Of a DNA stretch of 48,328 nt, positions 24,595-33,683 are shown in pieces. The stretch's first letter is position 1; every line of letters starts with the position of its first letter. This stretch comes from Streptomyces xiaopingdaonensis (GTDB taxonomy: Bacteria > Actinomycetota > Actinomycetes > Streptomycetales > Streptomycetaceae). A program made the translations under genes and the position numbers. The stretch is from contig NZ_AJTQ01000048.1 in the NCBI RefSeq assembly GCF_000262345.1, positions 1 through 48,328 of the forward strand, written 5' to 3'. Below the pieces are notes generated by a model. It was given only the letters and a program-made list of their open reading frames with translations, did not search any database and had not been told where the DNA came from.

Positions 24595-25794
24595 ATGGCT
24601 GACGAGACGGTCGCCGTCGTCGGTGCGGGGATCGTGGGGCTGGCCACGGGGCGCGAGATCGCGCTGCGTCGTCCCGGGACCCGCGTGGTGATGCTGGAGA
24701 AGGAGCAGCGGCTCGCCGTCCACCAGACGGGGCACAACTCCGGTGTGGTGCACGCCGGGATCTACTACGCGCCCGGGAGTCTCAAGGCGCGCCTGTGCAC
24801 CAGGGGGAGGGGGCTGCTCCGCGAGTACTGCGAGGAGCGCCGGCTGCCGTACGACGAGTGCGGGAAGCTCGTCGTCGCGGTGTGCGGCGAGGAGGTGCCG
24901 CGCATGGAGCGGCTGCACCGCAACGCGCTGGAGAACGGGGTGCCCGGCGTGCGCCGGCTCTCGCCGTCCGCGATGCGGGAGATCGAACCCCACGTCATGG
25001 GCGCGGCGGCGCTCCACTCGCCCCGCACCGCGATCACCGACTACACGGCCGTCGCGCGCGCGTTCGCGCAGGACATCACGAACGCGGGCGGCGAGGTGCG
25101 GCTCGGCTTCGCCGTCACCGGCATCGGCCGGCCGCGGGGCGGAGGCGTCGAGGTCTCGTCGCGGAGCGGGACCGTGCGCGCCGACCGCCTCGTGCTCTGC
25201 GCCGGCCTCCGGAGCGACGAGGTCGCCCGGCTCGCCGGCGGCGGCGAGGAGCCGCGGATCGTCCCCTTCCGCGGCGAGTACATGACGGTGAGCGCAGCCA
25301 AGACGCACATGGTGCGCGGCCTCGTCTACCCGGTGCCCGACCCCCGGTACCCCTTCCTCGGCGTGCACTTCACACGCCGTGTCGACGGCACGGTGGAGGT
25401 CGGCCCCAACGCCGTCCTCGCCTTCTCGCGCGAGGGCTACCGGCTCTCCGACGTCGACCTGCGCGAGCTGCGGCGGATCGCCCGCTTCCCCGGCACCTGG
25501 CGCCTGGCGAGGGCGCACTGGCGCAGGGGGATCACCGAGCTGCGCGGGTCGCTCTCGGTCAGGGCGTACATGAAGGCGGCCGAGCGCTACGTCCCGGGAA
25601 TCCGCGCTGCGGACGTGGCACGCGGCGGCGCGGGCGTACGCGCCCAGGCGCTCGGCCGCGACGGGGCGCTCGTGGACGACTTCGCCATCCACAGGTCAGG
25701 CGCGGTCACCGCCGTCCGCAACGCGCCCTCCCCGGCTGCGACCTCCTCGCTGGCCATCGCCGAACACGTCGTCGACACCGTCTTCGACGGCTGA
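24595..25794 (+). CDS. lhgO: L-2-hydroxyglutarate oxidase (FAD-dependent)
   Basis: This 399-residue DAO-type flavoprotein has the FAD motif VAVVGAGIVGLATGREIALRRPGTRVVMLEKE. It also has the LhgO signature HQTGHNSGVVHAGIYYAPGSLKARLCTRG, later RIVPFRGEYMTV and LVYPVPDPRYPFLGVHFTRRVDGTVEVGPNAV. It oxidises L-2-hydroxyglutarate to 2-oxoglutarate at the membrane or cytosol face. ATG 24595 has GGAGGAG before it. It is a single gene converging on the NB-ARC/TPR gene; nothing else of this pathway is adjacent. Confidence 0.92.
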   Translation: MADETVAVVGAGIVGLATGREIALRRPGTRVVMLEKEQRLAVHQTGHNSGVVHAGIYYAPGSLKARLCTRGRGLLREYCEERRLPYDECGKLVVAVCGEEVPRMERLHRNALENGVPGVRRLSPSAMREIEPHVMGAAALHSPRTAITDYTAVARAFAQDITNAGGEVRLGFAVTGIGRPRGGGVEVSSRSGTVRADRLVLCAGLRSDEVARLAGGGEEPRIVPFRGEYMTVSAAKTHMVRGLVYPVPDPRYPFLGVHFTRRVDGTVEVGPNAVLAFSREGYRLSDVDLRELRRIARFPGTWRLARAHWRRGITELRGSLSVRAYMKAAERYVPGIRAADVARGGAGVRAQALGRDGALVDDFAIHRSGAVTAVRNAPSPAATSSLAIAEHVVDTVFDG

Positions 25795-26015
25795 ACTCCC
25801 TCGGCCTACAGGGCTCCTGCACGACAACGGCTCGCGCCCCGGGGGCCGTCCGAGCCGGCGTGTACGACGCACCGCCGTCACCCGCGTCCGATCCGATGAC
25901 CGACCGCAGAGTGACCCGGCACCTCGACTCCGGGCGTTCGTCCCACTGTTCGCGCGTCACCACAAGACCGCCGACACACCTGACGCGCCCCGGAGGCCGC
26001 CGCGCCGGCGCGGCG

Positions 26016-28322
26016 TCAGCCGAGGCGCCCCCGGATGCCGTCGCGGAGGGCCGTCGCCGGGACGTCGTCGTACTCGGCGAGCAGGTCCAGCGCCGTGCGC
26101 CAGTGGCGGGCCGCCTGGTCGGGGTCCGTGGCGCGGAGTGCGGAGGCGAGGCCGTCGAGGGCGACCGCCCGGTGCCAGCGGTCGTCGAGGTCCGCGAAGG
26201 CGGCGGCAGCGCGGCGGTGGAAGTCCGCGGCGTCCTCGGCGCGGTCGAGGAGCCGGTAGGTCTCGCCCGTGCCGTGCCACGCCTCCGCCTCGTGGCCGCG
26301 ATCACCGAGCCGGCCGTAGAGGCCGGCCGCGCGGTGGAAGGACTCGAGGGCGGCCTCCGGCATGCCGTTGACGCGCTGGGCCGCGCCGAGCGTCAGCAGC
26401 CGGAAGCCCTCGGACATCCAGTGCCGCATCGCGACGGCGATCTCCACCGACTCCCGGGCGGCCTCCAACGCCTCCGCGTACCGGCCGCTCTCGCGGTGCA
26501 CGTCGCTGAGGGCGCGCAGGGCCGCGCCCTCGCCCCGCCGGTCGCCGAACTCCCGGCAGGTCGCGAGGGCTTGCTCGCCGGCCGCCGAGGCCCCCGCGAG
26601 GTCGCCGACCTCGCGGCGGACGGTGGTGAGGAGGGTGAGCGTGTGCGCCAGCCACCGCTCCTCGCCGAGCTCCTCGATCACTTCGCGGGCCCGTTCGAGC
26701 GCGGCCAGGGCTGCGGGCAGCTCCCGCTTGCGCAGGCGGACGAGGCCGAGGGCCTCCAGCGAGTTCGCCTCGCCCATGCGGTCGCCGGACCGCCGGTAGA
26801 GGGCGAGCGCCTCGGCCGTGTACGCCTCGCCTTCCGACAGCAGGTGGACGTGCGTGTGCGCGTCGCCGAGGCAGCGCAGCGTCCTCGCCTCCGCGGAACC
26901 GTCACCGAGACGGCGGGCGGCGGTGAGGCCGAGTAGTCCGGTCTCGATCCAGTCGGTCATGGGGGCCGAGTGCTTCCAGACGGCCAGGTGCGTGAGGGGC
27001 AGTTGCCAGGCGAGGGTGTCGAAGCCCTCGGCCGCCGCGGCGCGGGTGGCGGCGAGGAGGTTGGTGTGCTCGGTCTCGGACCACGTCCGCGCCCTGTCGT
27101 AGTCGTCGAAGGACGGCAGGGCCGCTGCCTCCGCGGACGGGACGAGCGGGGAGCGGGCCGCGCTCGCGCCGATGCGCACCTGGGCCTCGTCGCACGCTTG
27201 CAGGTACCACGTCAGGATGCGCCGCAGGGCCGCCTCGCGCTCCTCTTCCGGCTCGTCCGTGCGGACCTGGTCGGCCGCGTAGGCGCGCAGCAGGTCGTGG
27301 AGTTCGTAGCGGTCGGCCTTCTGCGTGACCAGGTGGGCGCCGACGAGGGTGTCGAGGAGCCGACGGGTCTCGTGGAGCGTGGCGGAGGCGAGCGCCGACG
27401 CGGCGTGGGCGCTGAAGTCGGGCCCCGGGTGCAGGCCGAGGAGGCGGAAGAGGCGGGCCGCCGGAGCCGGGAGGGCCTGGTAGGACCAGGCGAAGACGGC
27501 GCGTACGGCGCCGGCCTCCTCGTCGTCGCCCGTGCTCAGCGCGGACCAGCGCGAGGACTCGTCGCGCAGGTCGGCTATGAGGTCGTCGAGGTCGAGGTGC
27601 GGGTTGCCGGCGGCGCGCTCTGCCGCGATGCGCAGAGCGAGGGGCAACCGGGCGCAGAGCGAGGCGAGTTCGGCGAGCTTCGCCTCGTCGGCCGTACGGG
27701 AGGGGCCGATGACGGTGCGGAGGAGGGCGATCGCCTCGGTGTCCGCGAGGAGGTCGAGGCGGAGCTCGAAGGCGCCGTCGTGCACCGCCAGGCTCGGGAG
27801 GGATCTGCGGCTGGTGACGAGGGTGAGGCACCCCGGCCCTGCCGGGAGCAGCGGGCGGACCTGCTGCGCCGTGGCGGCGTTGTCGAGGACGACGAGGACG
27901 CGGCGGTCGGCGAGGCAGGAGCGGTAAAGGGCGGCGGCGACCTCGACGTCGCCGGGGAGCGACGGGACGCCCAGCGCGGTGAGGAACTCGGGGAGGACCT
28001 CCTCGGGCTGGCGCGGTGCCCCCGGGTCGTAGCCGCGCAGGTTGGTGTAGAGGCGGCCGTCGGGGAACTGGTCCTCGATCCGCCGTGCCCAACGCAGCGC
28101 GAAGGACGTCTTTCCCACTCCGGCGGTTCCGGTGACGACGACGGTGGAGGAGGAGGCGGAATCGCTCTCTTCTTCTTCGAGCAGTTCGTCGAGACGGTTG
28201 AATTCCGCCACCCGGTTGACGAAATTCCGCGTGCCACCGGGAAGTTGACGCGGCGGAGGCGGGGAAGGCGCGGAAGAGTTCTGGTGGAAGTGGACACCGC
28301 CGCTGACGTCCCGTGCCTGCAC
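26016..28322 (-). CDS. NB-ARC ATPase with C-terminal tetratricopeptide repeats
   Basis: This 768-residue STAND-type protein has an ATPase core with Walker A GTAGVGKTS (Lys71), Walker B RRVLVVLDNAA, the sensor LTLVTSRRSL and GLPLAL-like ARLPLALRIAAERAAG. A winged-helix-like region follows (YELHDLLRAYAADQV), then about six to eight TPR units to the end. It resembles the AfsR/SARP C-terminal part but lacks a DNA-binding head. The GTG at 28322 is the only start codon in frame, yet the codons just before it read SALSGTVGNA, typical of such N-termini, so the true start may differ. It diverges from the radical SAM gene across a 398-bp gap. A regulatory or signalling role is likely; its target is unknown. 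Confidence 0.85.
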   Translation of the reverse strand: MQARDVSGGVHFHQNSSAPSPPPPRQLPGGTRNFVNRVAEFNRLDELLEEEESDSASSSTVVVTGTAGVGKTSFALRWARRIEDQFPDGRLYTNLRGYDPGAPRQPEEVLPEFLTALGVPSLPGDVEVAAALYRSCLADRRVLVVLDNAATAQQVRPLLPAGPGCLTLVTSRRSLPSLAVHDGAFELRLDLLADTEAIALLRTVIGPSRTADEAKLAELASLCARLPLALRIAAERAAGNPHLDLDDLIADLRDESSRWSALSTGDDEEAGAVRAVFAWSYQALPAPAARLFRLLGLHPGPDFSAHAASALASATLHETRRLLDTLVGAHLVTQKADRYELHDLLRAYAADQVRTDEPEEEREAALRRILTWYLQACDEAQVRIGASAARSPLVPSAEAAALPSFDDYDRARTWSETEHTNLLAATRAAAAEGFDTLAWQLPLTHLAVWKHSAPMTDWIETGLLGLTAARRLGDGSAEARTLRCLGDAHTHVHLLSEGEAYTAEALALYRRSGDRMGEANSLEALGLVRLRKRELPAALAALERAREVIEELGEERWLAHTLTLLTTVRREVGDLAGASAAGEQALATCREFGDRRGEGAALRALSDVHRESGRYAEALEAARESVEIAVAMRHWMSEGFRLLTLGAAQRVNGMPEAALESFHRAAGLYGRLGDRGHEAEAWHGTGETYRLLDRAEDAADFHRRAAAAFADLDDRWHRAVALDGLASALRATDPDQAARHWRTALDLLAEYDDVPATALRDGIRGRLG

Positions 28323-28720
28323 CGCGTTTCCGACCGTACCCGAGAGAGCGGAGCGGGTGCTCCCGTCCGCGGAACCTTCTTCCTCCCGTGGGGCGTTGAC
28401 GGCCGCCTCCTCCCGAGTGCCGGTAATCCGACCGGAGGACCGTGGACACCTCCGCGAAACGCAGGTGTTGCGACATCGGCCCGAAGAGCGCAGCGTACCG
28501 CTCGTTACCCGACGGGGAAATGGTTGGTGCCGCGGCGCTTCCCTGTCGTACAGGCGTGTGTATACCCGGGGTTGGGTAGTGTGCTCTGCGACGGATACGG
28601 CTGCGCAGGCGGAAGGCTCTCTCCGGGCGGCGCGGACGCGGCGAGGGGGCGTTCCCGAGCGAGCCGCGCGGTGTCCGGGCTCGTGTGCCGGCTGCGACGT
28701 CCGGGGCGGACGGAGGCGCG
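28323..28720. other. Divergent intergenic region between the NB-ARC gene and the radical SAM operon
   Basis: These 398 bases must hold both promoters. A possible -10 for the plus strand is TAGTGT (28577-28582), but I saw no matching -35. A minus-strand frame beginning at an ATG near 28475 reads MSQHLRFAEVSTVLRS before losing sense; I do not support it as a gene. Confidence 0.35.
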
Positions 28721-29893
28721 ATGCGGACGCAGGGAGTGCCTGTGAGCGAGGAGCTCGGCGCCGATGCAGCGGCGCGGTACGACAGCTTTCTCAGCCGCCG
28801 TTTCCACATGGCGGTCCTCCAGCCGACCACGCTCTGCCCCTGGGACTGCGACTACTGCTATCTCGCCGACAGGGAACAGCGCCGGGAGATGTCCCCGCAC
28901 GTGGCGGAGGCCGTCGCGGCGAGCATCCGCGCCCAGGGCTCCCGGTGGCCGGTCAGGGTCGTGTGGCACGGGGGCGAACCGCTGTCGCTTCCCCTTTCCG
29001 GGTTCGAGCGGCTGCTCTCGCCATTCGAAACCCTCCGCAGCGAGGGGCGTGTTCAGCACTGCGTGCAGACCAACGCCGGCCTGATCACGCCCGAATGGTG
29101 CGCCCTCTTCGAGCGCTTCGGCTTCTCGGTCGGGGTGAGCGTGGACGGCCCCGAGTGGGCGAACGCGGGACGCCACGACCGTTCGGGGAGGAGCGTCCAC
29201 GACCGCATCATGCGAGGCGTCCGGACACTCCGCGAGTGCGGCGTCCCCTTCACCACGATCGCGGTGGTCACCCCGGAGACCGTGGGGCGGCCGCACGAGT
29301 TGGCCGCGTTCTTCGAGGAGTTGGGGACGGTCCGCGTCGGCTTCAACATCGAGGAGCGAGAGGGCGCGAACACCGGGCGCCCCGTGGTCGACGAGGAGGC
29401 CGCCGTCGCCTTCTGGCGGGCGTTGATCGAGCGGCGCTCGGCCGGCTCCCCGCTCCGCGTACGCGAGGTGGAGCGCCTGCTCTCCTCCCTGCGTGCGGCG
29501 CGGGACCACCGGGAGGAACCCGCTTCCCCGCTCTGCGATCCGGTGCCCACGGTCGCCTGGAACGGCGAAACCGTCCTGCTCTCCCCGGAGTTCTCCGGGA
29601 CGCGCGCACCCGAGTACGACGACTTCGTCCTCGGCAACGTGCTCACCGAGCCGCTCACCGCGATGGTGGCGCGAGCCCACGAGGCCGCGTACGTGGACGA
29701 GTTCGCGCGGAGTCTCCGCTCCTGCGCGCACACCTGCGAGTTCTACGCCGCCTGCCGGGGCGGCCAGACGAGCAACCGCTACTCCGAGCACGGGACGCTC
29801 CTCGCCACCGAGACGGCCTTCTGCAGGGCCACGCGTCAAGCCCCCGTGCGCGCCCTCCACCAGTTCGCCGCGGCCACGACAGAGAGGACCTGA
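28721..29893 (+). CDS. Radical SAM/SPASM peptide maturase, cyclophane-forming type
   Basis: This 390-residue enzyme carries the radical SAM cluster motif LCPWDCDYCYL (Cys39, Cys43, Cys46), the GGEP-like HGGEPLSLP, QTNAGLI and GVSVDGP strands. A Cys-rich C-terminal SPASM-type region follows (PLCDPVP, SCAHTCEFYAACRGG, FCRAT) for auxiliary iron-sulfur clusters. The family (FxsB/GrrM/XyeB relatives) joins an aromatic side chain to the residue two places later in a precursor peptide. ATG 28721 follows GGAGG; GTG 28742 is an alternative. Its stop overlaps the start of a 50-residue peptide gene ending in aromatic triplets (TGATG). I believe it belongs with the AmcB-type multiple-cyclophane maturases, but cannot verify that name. 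Confidence 0.9.
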   Translation: MRTQGVPVSEELGADAAARYDSFLSRRFHMAVLQPTTLCPWDCDYCYLADREQRREMSPHVAEAVAASIRAQGSRWPVRVVWHGGEPLSLPLSGFERLLSPFETLRSEGRVQHCVQTNAGLITPEWCALFERFGFSVGVSVDGPEWANAGRHDRSGRSVHDRIMRGVRTLRECGVPFTTIAVVTPETVGRPHELAAFFEELGTVRVGFNIEEREGANTGRPVVDEEAAVAFWRALIERRSAGSPLRVREVERLLSSLRAARDHREEPASPLCDPVPTVAWNGETVLLSPEFSGTRAPEYDDFVLGNVLTEPLTAMVARAHEAAYVDEFARSLRSCAHTCEFYAACRGGQTSNRYSEHGTLLATETAFCRATRQAPVRALHQFAAATTERT

Positions 29894-30045
29894 TGGGTAT
29901 CTTCCAGGAGCTCGTCTCCTCGCGCTCCGAAGCCTTGGCGGAGCTCCTCGACGCCGCGGAGTCCCCACTCGGGGAGCAGCCGGCGTCCGAGGCCGACAGC
30001 TCCCCGCCGTTCTCCAACTGGAACAGCTGGAGCGACAGCGACTGA
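29893..30045 (+). CDS. Putative RiPP precursor with three tandem cyclophane triplets
   Basis: This 50-residue peptide is translated from an ATG overlapping the maturase stop. Residues 1-24 look like a helical leader (FQELVSSRSEALAELLDAAE). A flexible Pro/Ser/Glu linker follows, then the C-terminal core FSNWNSWSDSD. Residues 40-48 read as three back-to-back aromatic-x-acceptor triplets: Phe40-Ser-Asn42, Trp43-Asn-Ser45 and Trp46-Ser-Asp48. That is the substrate pattern of three-residue cyclophane-forming radical SAM enzymes, and of peptides described as AmcA-like multiple-cyclophane RiPPs. No dedicated protease or exporter lies immediately next to it. Confidence 0.82.
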   Translation: MGIFQELVSSRSEALAELLDAAESPLGEQPASEADSSPPFSNWNSWSDSD

Positions 30046-30115
30046 CCGGGGTCGAACTGCGCGTCGTCACCGGGCGGTTCGGCGACGGTGCGCGGCCGGG
30101 ACGTTCGGGGCTCGC

Positions 30116-30925
30116 CTAGCCGAGCGGCACCATCGCCAAGGCCACGACCACCAGCAGCCCGATGTAGGTCCAGGCATGGACGCGGTCCGGTATGCGGGGC
30201 GGGCGGCGCCGCACCACCGCGATCACCGGCAACGCGCCGAGCAGCAGCGCCCCCGCCGCGACCGGGTCCACCAGCCCCACCAGGGGCATCTCGCCCGTGG
30301 CGCTCCCACGGAGCGGGACGGCGGCCTCGGCCGCGAGGAAGACCGCCGCGGCGGGCAGGGCGATCGCCACCGTCAGCGGGTTGGCCAACGCTGTCGCCAC
30401 CCCCATCGGATGCCCGGCCCGCCGCATCGTGGGCACCGTCAGGACGCTCCCGCCCACCCCGAGGAACGACGCGACCGCACCGACCGGCGCACCGAGCGCC
30501 GCGGGCAGCGGCCGCGCCCCCCGCTCGGCCGCGGCTTCCGGCCGCGGGCGGAGGAAGCCGGGACGCGTCAGCAGGTCTCCGACCGTGAGGCCGACGTATC
30601 CGACGAACGCCCACCGGGCGAGGTCCGGCGGCGCCACACGCGCCGCGCACGCGCCCACCGAGGCGCCCAGCACCAGCAGCGCCAGCAGCGGGCCGCTGCC
30701 CCGCAGCGCCACGAGTATCCGCCGCGGCGTGACGGCCGTCGCGAACCCCGCGTTGACGACCATCACCACGGCCGAGGTCGCCGTCGCCACCCGCATCGCG
30801 TCGTCGCCGAGGGCGGCGTCCGCCCACACCACGACGGGCACGGCGACGAACCCGCCACCGAACCCGAACAACACCGTCGTCGCCCCCGTGAGGAGCCCGA
30901 TCCCGACCAACGCCACAACGTCCAC
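30116..30925 (-). CDS. TauE/SafE-family sulfite exporter-like permease
   Basis: This 269-residue membrane protein has the TauE/SafE pattern: GIGLLTGATTVLFGFGGGFVAVPVV, then ATATSAVVMVVNAG, and the mirrored second half GAPVGAVASFLGVGGSVLTVPTM. About eight hydrophobic segments are visible. The family exports sulfite, sulfoacetate or other small anions. GTG 30925 begins the first helix; an in-frame ATG at 30961 would add 12 residues. It diverges from an AraC-type regulator that starts 84 bp away, a pairing often seen with such permeases. Confidence 0.87.
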   Translation of the reverse strand: MDVVALVGIGLLTGATTVLFGFGGGFVAVPVVVWADAALGDDAMRVATATSAVVMVVNAGFATAVTPRRILVALRGSGPLLALLVLGASVGACAARVAPPDLARWAFVGYVGLTVGDLLTRPGFLRPRPEAAAERGARPLPAALGAPVGAVASFLGVGGSVLTVPTMRRAGHPMGVATALANPLTVAIALPAAAVFLAAEAAVPLRGSATGEMPLVGLVDPVAAGALLLGALPVIAVVRRRPPRIPDRVHAWTYIGLLVVVALAMVPLG

Positions 30926-31009
30926 CCGCCCAACCCCACCAGGTCCGCGGGTGGCGCGCATGCGAAGGTCGGCACGTTTCCTTCGCGTTCCGGCCGCTAC
31001 CGTGGTCCG

Positions 31010-31825
31010 GTGAAGAACGTCCCCCTCGCCGAAGTCGACCACCTCGACCGGGCCGTCCTCCCCATCGGCACCGACTACCCGCCCGGCCACCTGCTCGACT
31101 GGCACCACCACCGCCGCGCGCAGTTCCTCCACGGCGCCACCGGCGTCATGGTCGTCGACACCGCGGACGGCACCTGGACGGTCCCGCCCGAGCGCGCCGT
31201 CCTCATTCCGGCCGGCACCCGGCACCGTGTCCACATGCTGGAGGTGAGCACCCGCAGCCTCTACATCGAACCCGACGCCGTCCCCTGGTGGCCCGCCACC
31301 TGCACCGTCGTCGACGTCCCGCCGCTGCTGCGCGAACTCCTCCTCGCCGCGGTCGACTTCGCCCCCGACTACGGGCTCAGCGGGCGCGAGGGCCACATCG
31401 CCGCGCTCCTGCTGCACGAGATCGCCGCCCGCACCCCGCTCCCGTACCACCTGCACATGCCGCCCTCCGAGGAGCTCGCCGCTCTCTGCCGCAGCTACCT
31501 CTCCGGCCCCGACACCCGTACGAGCAACGCCACTTGGGCGGCCGCGACGGCGATGAGCGAACGCGCCTTCACCCGGCGCTTCCGGGCCGAGACGGGGCAC
31601 AGCCCTGCGGCGTGGCGCGCCCGTGCCCGGCTCCTCGCGGCCGTCCCGCTCCTGCGCACCGCCACCGTGACCGAGGTCGCGGTCCGACTCGGGTACGCCT
31701 CGCCCGCCGCCTTCACCGCGGCCTTCACCCGCGCCTTCGGCGCCCCTCCTTCCCGTTTCGCCGGCCGCCACAGCCCGTACGCGCGCGGGTGCCGCCCTCC
31801 GGAGGGGAGGACGGCACCCGAGTGA
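31010..31825 (+). CDS. AraC-family regulator with cupin sensor domain
   Basis: This 271-residue protein has an N-terminal cupin (YPPGHLLDWHHHRRAQFLHGATGVMVVDTADGTWTVPPERAVLIPAGTRHRVHML) and a C-terminal AraC double helix-turn-helix (ATWAAATAMSERAFTRRFRAETGHSPAAWRARARLLAAVPLLRTATVTEVAVRLGYASPAAFTAAFTRAFGAPPSRF). GTG 31010 starts the domain. It probably controls the divergent TauE/SafE permease. Its end overlaps a bidirectional hairpin at 31786-31820. Confidence 0.92.
   Translation: MKNVPLAEVDHLDRAVLPIGTDYPPGHLLDWHHHRRAQFLHGATGVMVVDTADGTWTVPPERAVLIPAGTRHRVHMLEVSTRSLYIEPDAVPWWPATCTVVDVPPLLRELLLAAVDFAPDYGLSGREGHIAALLLHEIAARTPLPYHLHMPPSEELAALCRSYLSGPDTRTSNATWAAATAMSERAFTRRFRAETGHSPAAWRARARLLAAVPLLRTATVTEVAVRLGYASPAAFTAAFTRAFGAPPSRFAGRHSPYARGCRPPEGRTAPE
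31786..31820. terminator. Bidirectional terminator between the AraC and SsuA-like genes
   Basis: A 9-bp perfect stem (CGGGTGCCG at 31786-31794 with CGGCACCCG at 31812-31820) encloses a further CCTCCGGAGG palindrome. It overlaps the last codons of the AraC gene and serves two convergent genes. Confidence 0.65.
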
Positions 31826-31858
31826 CGTGCGCGGAGCCCGGTTCGACGCGACGGGTGG

Positions 31859-32842
31859 CTAGCCCGAGTGCACCTCCCGGTAGAGGTCGCTCGTGTAGTA
31901 GTCCGACGGATCGGGGTTCTCGTCTAGCTGCTGGTTGCGGACGAAGAAGTCGCCGAGCTTCTTCAGCCAGCGGTCCATCTCGCCGCTCTTCGTCTTCGCG
32001 GCGAGGTCGTCGGTGGAGAGCGTCTCCACGTGCGAGGCGTCCGCCTTCGCCTGCGCCTTGCTGACGTTGAGCATCTTCGCGCTGAGGGCGACGGACTCCT
32101 CCGGGTGCTTCTTGCGCCAGTCGTTGGCCTGCTGGAGCACCTTGACCACCTTGCGGTTCTTCTCCTCCGGCACCTTGGTCCCTGCGACGAACGCCGTGGG
32201 GAAGCGGTCGCCGGTGTCCTTGGTGCTGGCCACCTCCTCCATCCCCGGGACCTTCTCCTTGATGGTGTCGATGGAGGGGTAGAAGATGCCGGCGCCGTCG
32301 ATCTTTCCCGAGGTGAAGGAGGAGACGACTGTGGACGGGTCCATGGCGACCTTCTTGATGTCCTTCGTCGTCATCCCCGCCTTCTCCAGCGCCATGTTGA
32401 GGATCATGTCGCCCGAGGTGCCCTCGGGCACGCCGACCCGCTTGCCCTTGAGGTCCTTCATCGTCTCGATGCCGGGCTGTCCGATGACGCGGTCCGCGAA
32501 GGTGAAGGTGTTCACGGAGACGACCTTCGCCTTCCCCGAGGCCGGGAGCCACATGGCGCCCGGCCCTATGTAGCCGTAGTCGAGGTCGCCCGAGCCGAGC
32601 GCCTGGACCTGCACGGGGCCGTTGTTGAACACCTTCGCCTTCGCCGTGAGGCCCTGCTTCTTCCACAGCCCCTGCTCCTGTGCGATGGCGAGCAGGCTGG
32701 CGCCGTTGTAGTCGCCTATGTAGCCGAAGTTGACCGTGTCGTCGTCCTGACCGGCGCTCCCCGAGCAGGCGTTGAGGCCGAGGCTGAAGACGGTGACGGA
32801 GAAGAGCGCCGTGAGGGTGCGGCGTGTCCTGCTTCCGGGCAT
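31859..32842 (-). CDS. ABC transporter substrate-binding lipoprotein (SsuA/TauA/NrtA type)
   Basis: This 327-residue lipoprotein has a signal peptide ending in LNAC (Cys26). The NMT1/SsuA-like fold follows: VNFGYIGDYNGASLLAIAQEQGLWKKQGL, FNNGPVQVQALGSGDLDYGYIGPGAMWL, GIETMKDLKGKRVGVPEGTSGDMILNMALEKAGM. It captures a small anionic substrate, such as a sulfonate, sulfate ester or nitrate, for the permease and ATPase encoded just upstream (61-bp gap). The adjoining sulfatase system makes a sulfate ester or sulfonate the best guess. Confidence 0.9.
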   Translation of the reverse strand: MPGSRTRRTLTALFSVTVFSLGLNACSGSAGQDDDTVNFGYIGDYNGASLLAIAQEQGLWKKQGLTAKAKVFNNGPVQVQALGSGDLDYGYIGPGAMWLPASGKAKVVSVNTFTFADRVIGQPGIETMKDLKGKRVGVPEGTSGDMILNMALEKAGMTTKDIKKVAMDPSTVVSSFTSGKIDGAGIFYPSIDTIKEKVPGMEEVASTKDTGDRFPTAFVAGTKVPEEKNRKVVKVLQQANDWRKKHPEESVALSAKMLNVSKAQAKADASHVETLSTDDLAAKTKSGEMDRWLKKLGDFFVRNQQLDENPDPSDYYTSDLYREVHSG

Positions 32843-32903
32843 GGCGGTGGTCCTATCGGGGAGAGTGAGTCGCGGGTACGGGCTGCCGGTTCGCCGTGCG
32901 GCG

Positions 32904-33683
32904 CTATACGGCGGGAGCGGCCTGCTCCTGGTGGTAGACGGAGGTCCACACGGTGTTGCGGATCTGCCGGAACTCGGCGGAGAGGCGGATCTCCTCGGTG
33001 CGGGGGTAGGGCAGGTCGACGCCGACGACGCGGTGGATGCGCCCGGGCCGCGCGGCCATCACCACCACGCGGCTCGCCAGGTAGACCGCCTCGTCGACGT
33101 CGTGCGTGATGAAGAGGACGGTGCGCTTCTCGCGGCTCCACGTCGCCAGCAGCTGATCCTGCAACTGGACCCGGGTGAGCGCGTCGAGCGCACCGAACGG
33201 CTCGTCCATGAGCAGGACCTGCGGGTCGACCGCGTAGGCGCGGGCGATCGCGCACCGCTGCTTCATGCCGCCGGAGAGCGTCTTGGGCAGCGCGTCCGCG
33301 AACTCTTCCAGGCCGACGAGGCCGATCGCCAGGTCGGTCCGGCGGCGGCGTTCCTCGGCCGGGACGGAGGCGAGCTTGAGGCCGAACTCGACGTTCTGGC
33401 GCACGGTGAGCCAGGGGAAGAGCGCGTACTGCTGGAAGATCACCCCGCGGTCGGGACCCGGCCCCTCCACCTCGGCGCCGTCGACCAACACCCGCCCGCC
33501 GGTGGGCTCCTGGAGGCCGGCGGCCATGCTCATCAGGGTGCTCTTCCCGCACCCCGACGGCCCGACGACGGTGACGAACTCCTGGTCCGCGATGTCCAGG
33601 GACACCCCGTCCAGGGCGGTGAACTCGGTCCCCTTGAGCGGGAAGGTCTTCACCACGTCCCGAAAGCTGATCTTGCTGTTCAT
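32904..33683 (-). CDS. ABC transporter ATP-binding protein (SsuB/TauB type)
   Basis: This 259-residue ATPase has Walker [10 protein letters not shown], the Q-loop [12 protein letters not shown], the signature LSGGMKQR, Walker [13 protein letters not shown] and the H-loop [13 protein letters not shown]. It overlaps the permease gene by 4 bp (start at 33683, permease stop at 33680), so it is translated in step with it. It powers the SsuA-like importer. Confidence 0.95.
   Translation of the reverse strand: MNSKISFRDVVKTFPLKGTEFTALDGVSLDIADQEFVTVVGPSGCGKSTLMSMAAGLQEPTGGRVLVDGAEVEGPGPDRGVIFQQYALFPWLTVRQNVEFGLKLASVPAEERRRRTDLAIGLVGLEEFADALPKTLSGGMKQRCAIARAYAVDPQVLLMDEPFGALDALTRVQLQDQLLATWSREKRTVLFITHDVDEAVYLASRVVVMAARPGRIHRVVGVDLPYPRTEEIRLSAEFRQIRNTVWTSVYHQEQAAPAV

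Noticed and set aside
28323..28720. Possible second precursor peptide upstream of the radical SAM gene
   Set aside because: Short plus-strand frames here (for example from the ATG near 28519) lack aromatic-x-Asn/Asp/Ser triplets and end quickly.
30046..30115. Exporter or protease gene immediately downstream of the RiPP precursor
   Set aside because: Only 70 bases separate it from the convergent TauE/SafE gene, and nothing coding is visible. TauE/SafE proteins transport small anions, so it was not assigned to the RiPP.
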